Below the pieces are notes generated by a model. That model was not told where the DNA came from. It did not search any database and worked only from the letters and a program-made list of their open reading frames with translations. Positions 5,613 through 5,613 of a stretch of 5,613 bases of DNA are shown here, piece by piece. A program made the position numbers and the translations under genes. How positions within the stretch are numbered: the stretch's first letter is position 1; each line of letters starts with the position of its first letter. This stretch comes from Smithella sp. ME-1 (GTDB taxonomy: Bacteria; Desulfobacterota; Syntrophia; Syntrophales; Smithellaceae): assembly GCA_000495415.1 (NCBI GenBank), contig AWGX01000582.1, forward strand, positions 1 to 5,613, given 5' to 3'.

Positions 5613-5613
5613 C

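Overview
The window looks like chromosomal DNA from an anaerobic bacterium, most likely of the deltaproteobacterial (Desulfobacterota, e.g. Syntrophales-like) group. This is an inference from the gene types: an NMT1/THI5-like lipoprotein next to membrane PAS sensors, an acyl-CoA ligase paired with a tandem-ACT protein, and degenerate short-repeat arrays between genes. No rRNA, marker gene or mobile element is present to fix the taxonomy. Base composition is moderate and similar across the genes.

There are two divergent transcription units around an AT-rich control region (about 3286-3482). Leftward, three genes lie on the minus strand: a lipoprotein of the NMT1/THI5-like (SsuA/TauA-type) periplasmic binding fold (2259-3269), a two-TM protein with a helical sensor region, HAMP, PAS and coiled coil but no kinase domain (796-2127), and the N-terminus of a multi-TM PAS sensor protein cut by the left edge (1-639). 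No ABC permease or ATPase is seen, so the binding protein may serve as an extracytoplasmic ligand sensor for the neighbouring membrane PAS proteins. Transport by components outside the window remains possible. Rightward, an ANL-superfamily acyl/aryl-CoA ligase (3489-5123) is followed after 18 bases by a two-ACT-domain protein (5142-5573). This arrangement suggests small-molecule control of carboxylic acid activation.

Both spacers of the leftward unit hold repeats that switch orientation. At 659-814 there are eight copies of a 13-base GATTACAGAGATT-like unit, three one way and five the other, spaced about 19-23 bases apart. At 2152-2239 there are GGTGAAA-like heptamers in two inverted arms. 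Either could fold into a long imperfect hairpin in the mRNA. The last 13-mer lies inside the 3' end of the PAS gene and encodes its C-terminal residues.

The central control region has candidate sigma70-type promoters on both strands with adjacent -10 boxes, and a perfect 19-base palindrome just upstream of the ligase start. For two genes (796-2127 and 3489-5123) the first ATG has a Shine-Dalgarno directly abutting it, so the second ATG is preferred.
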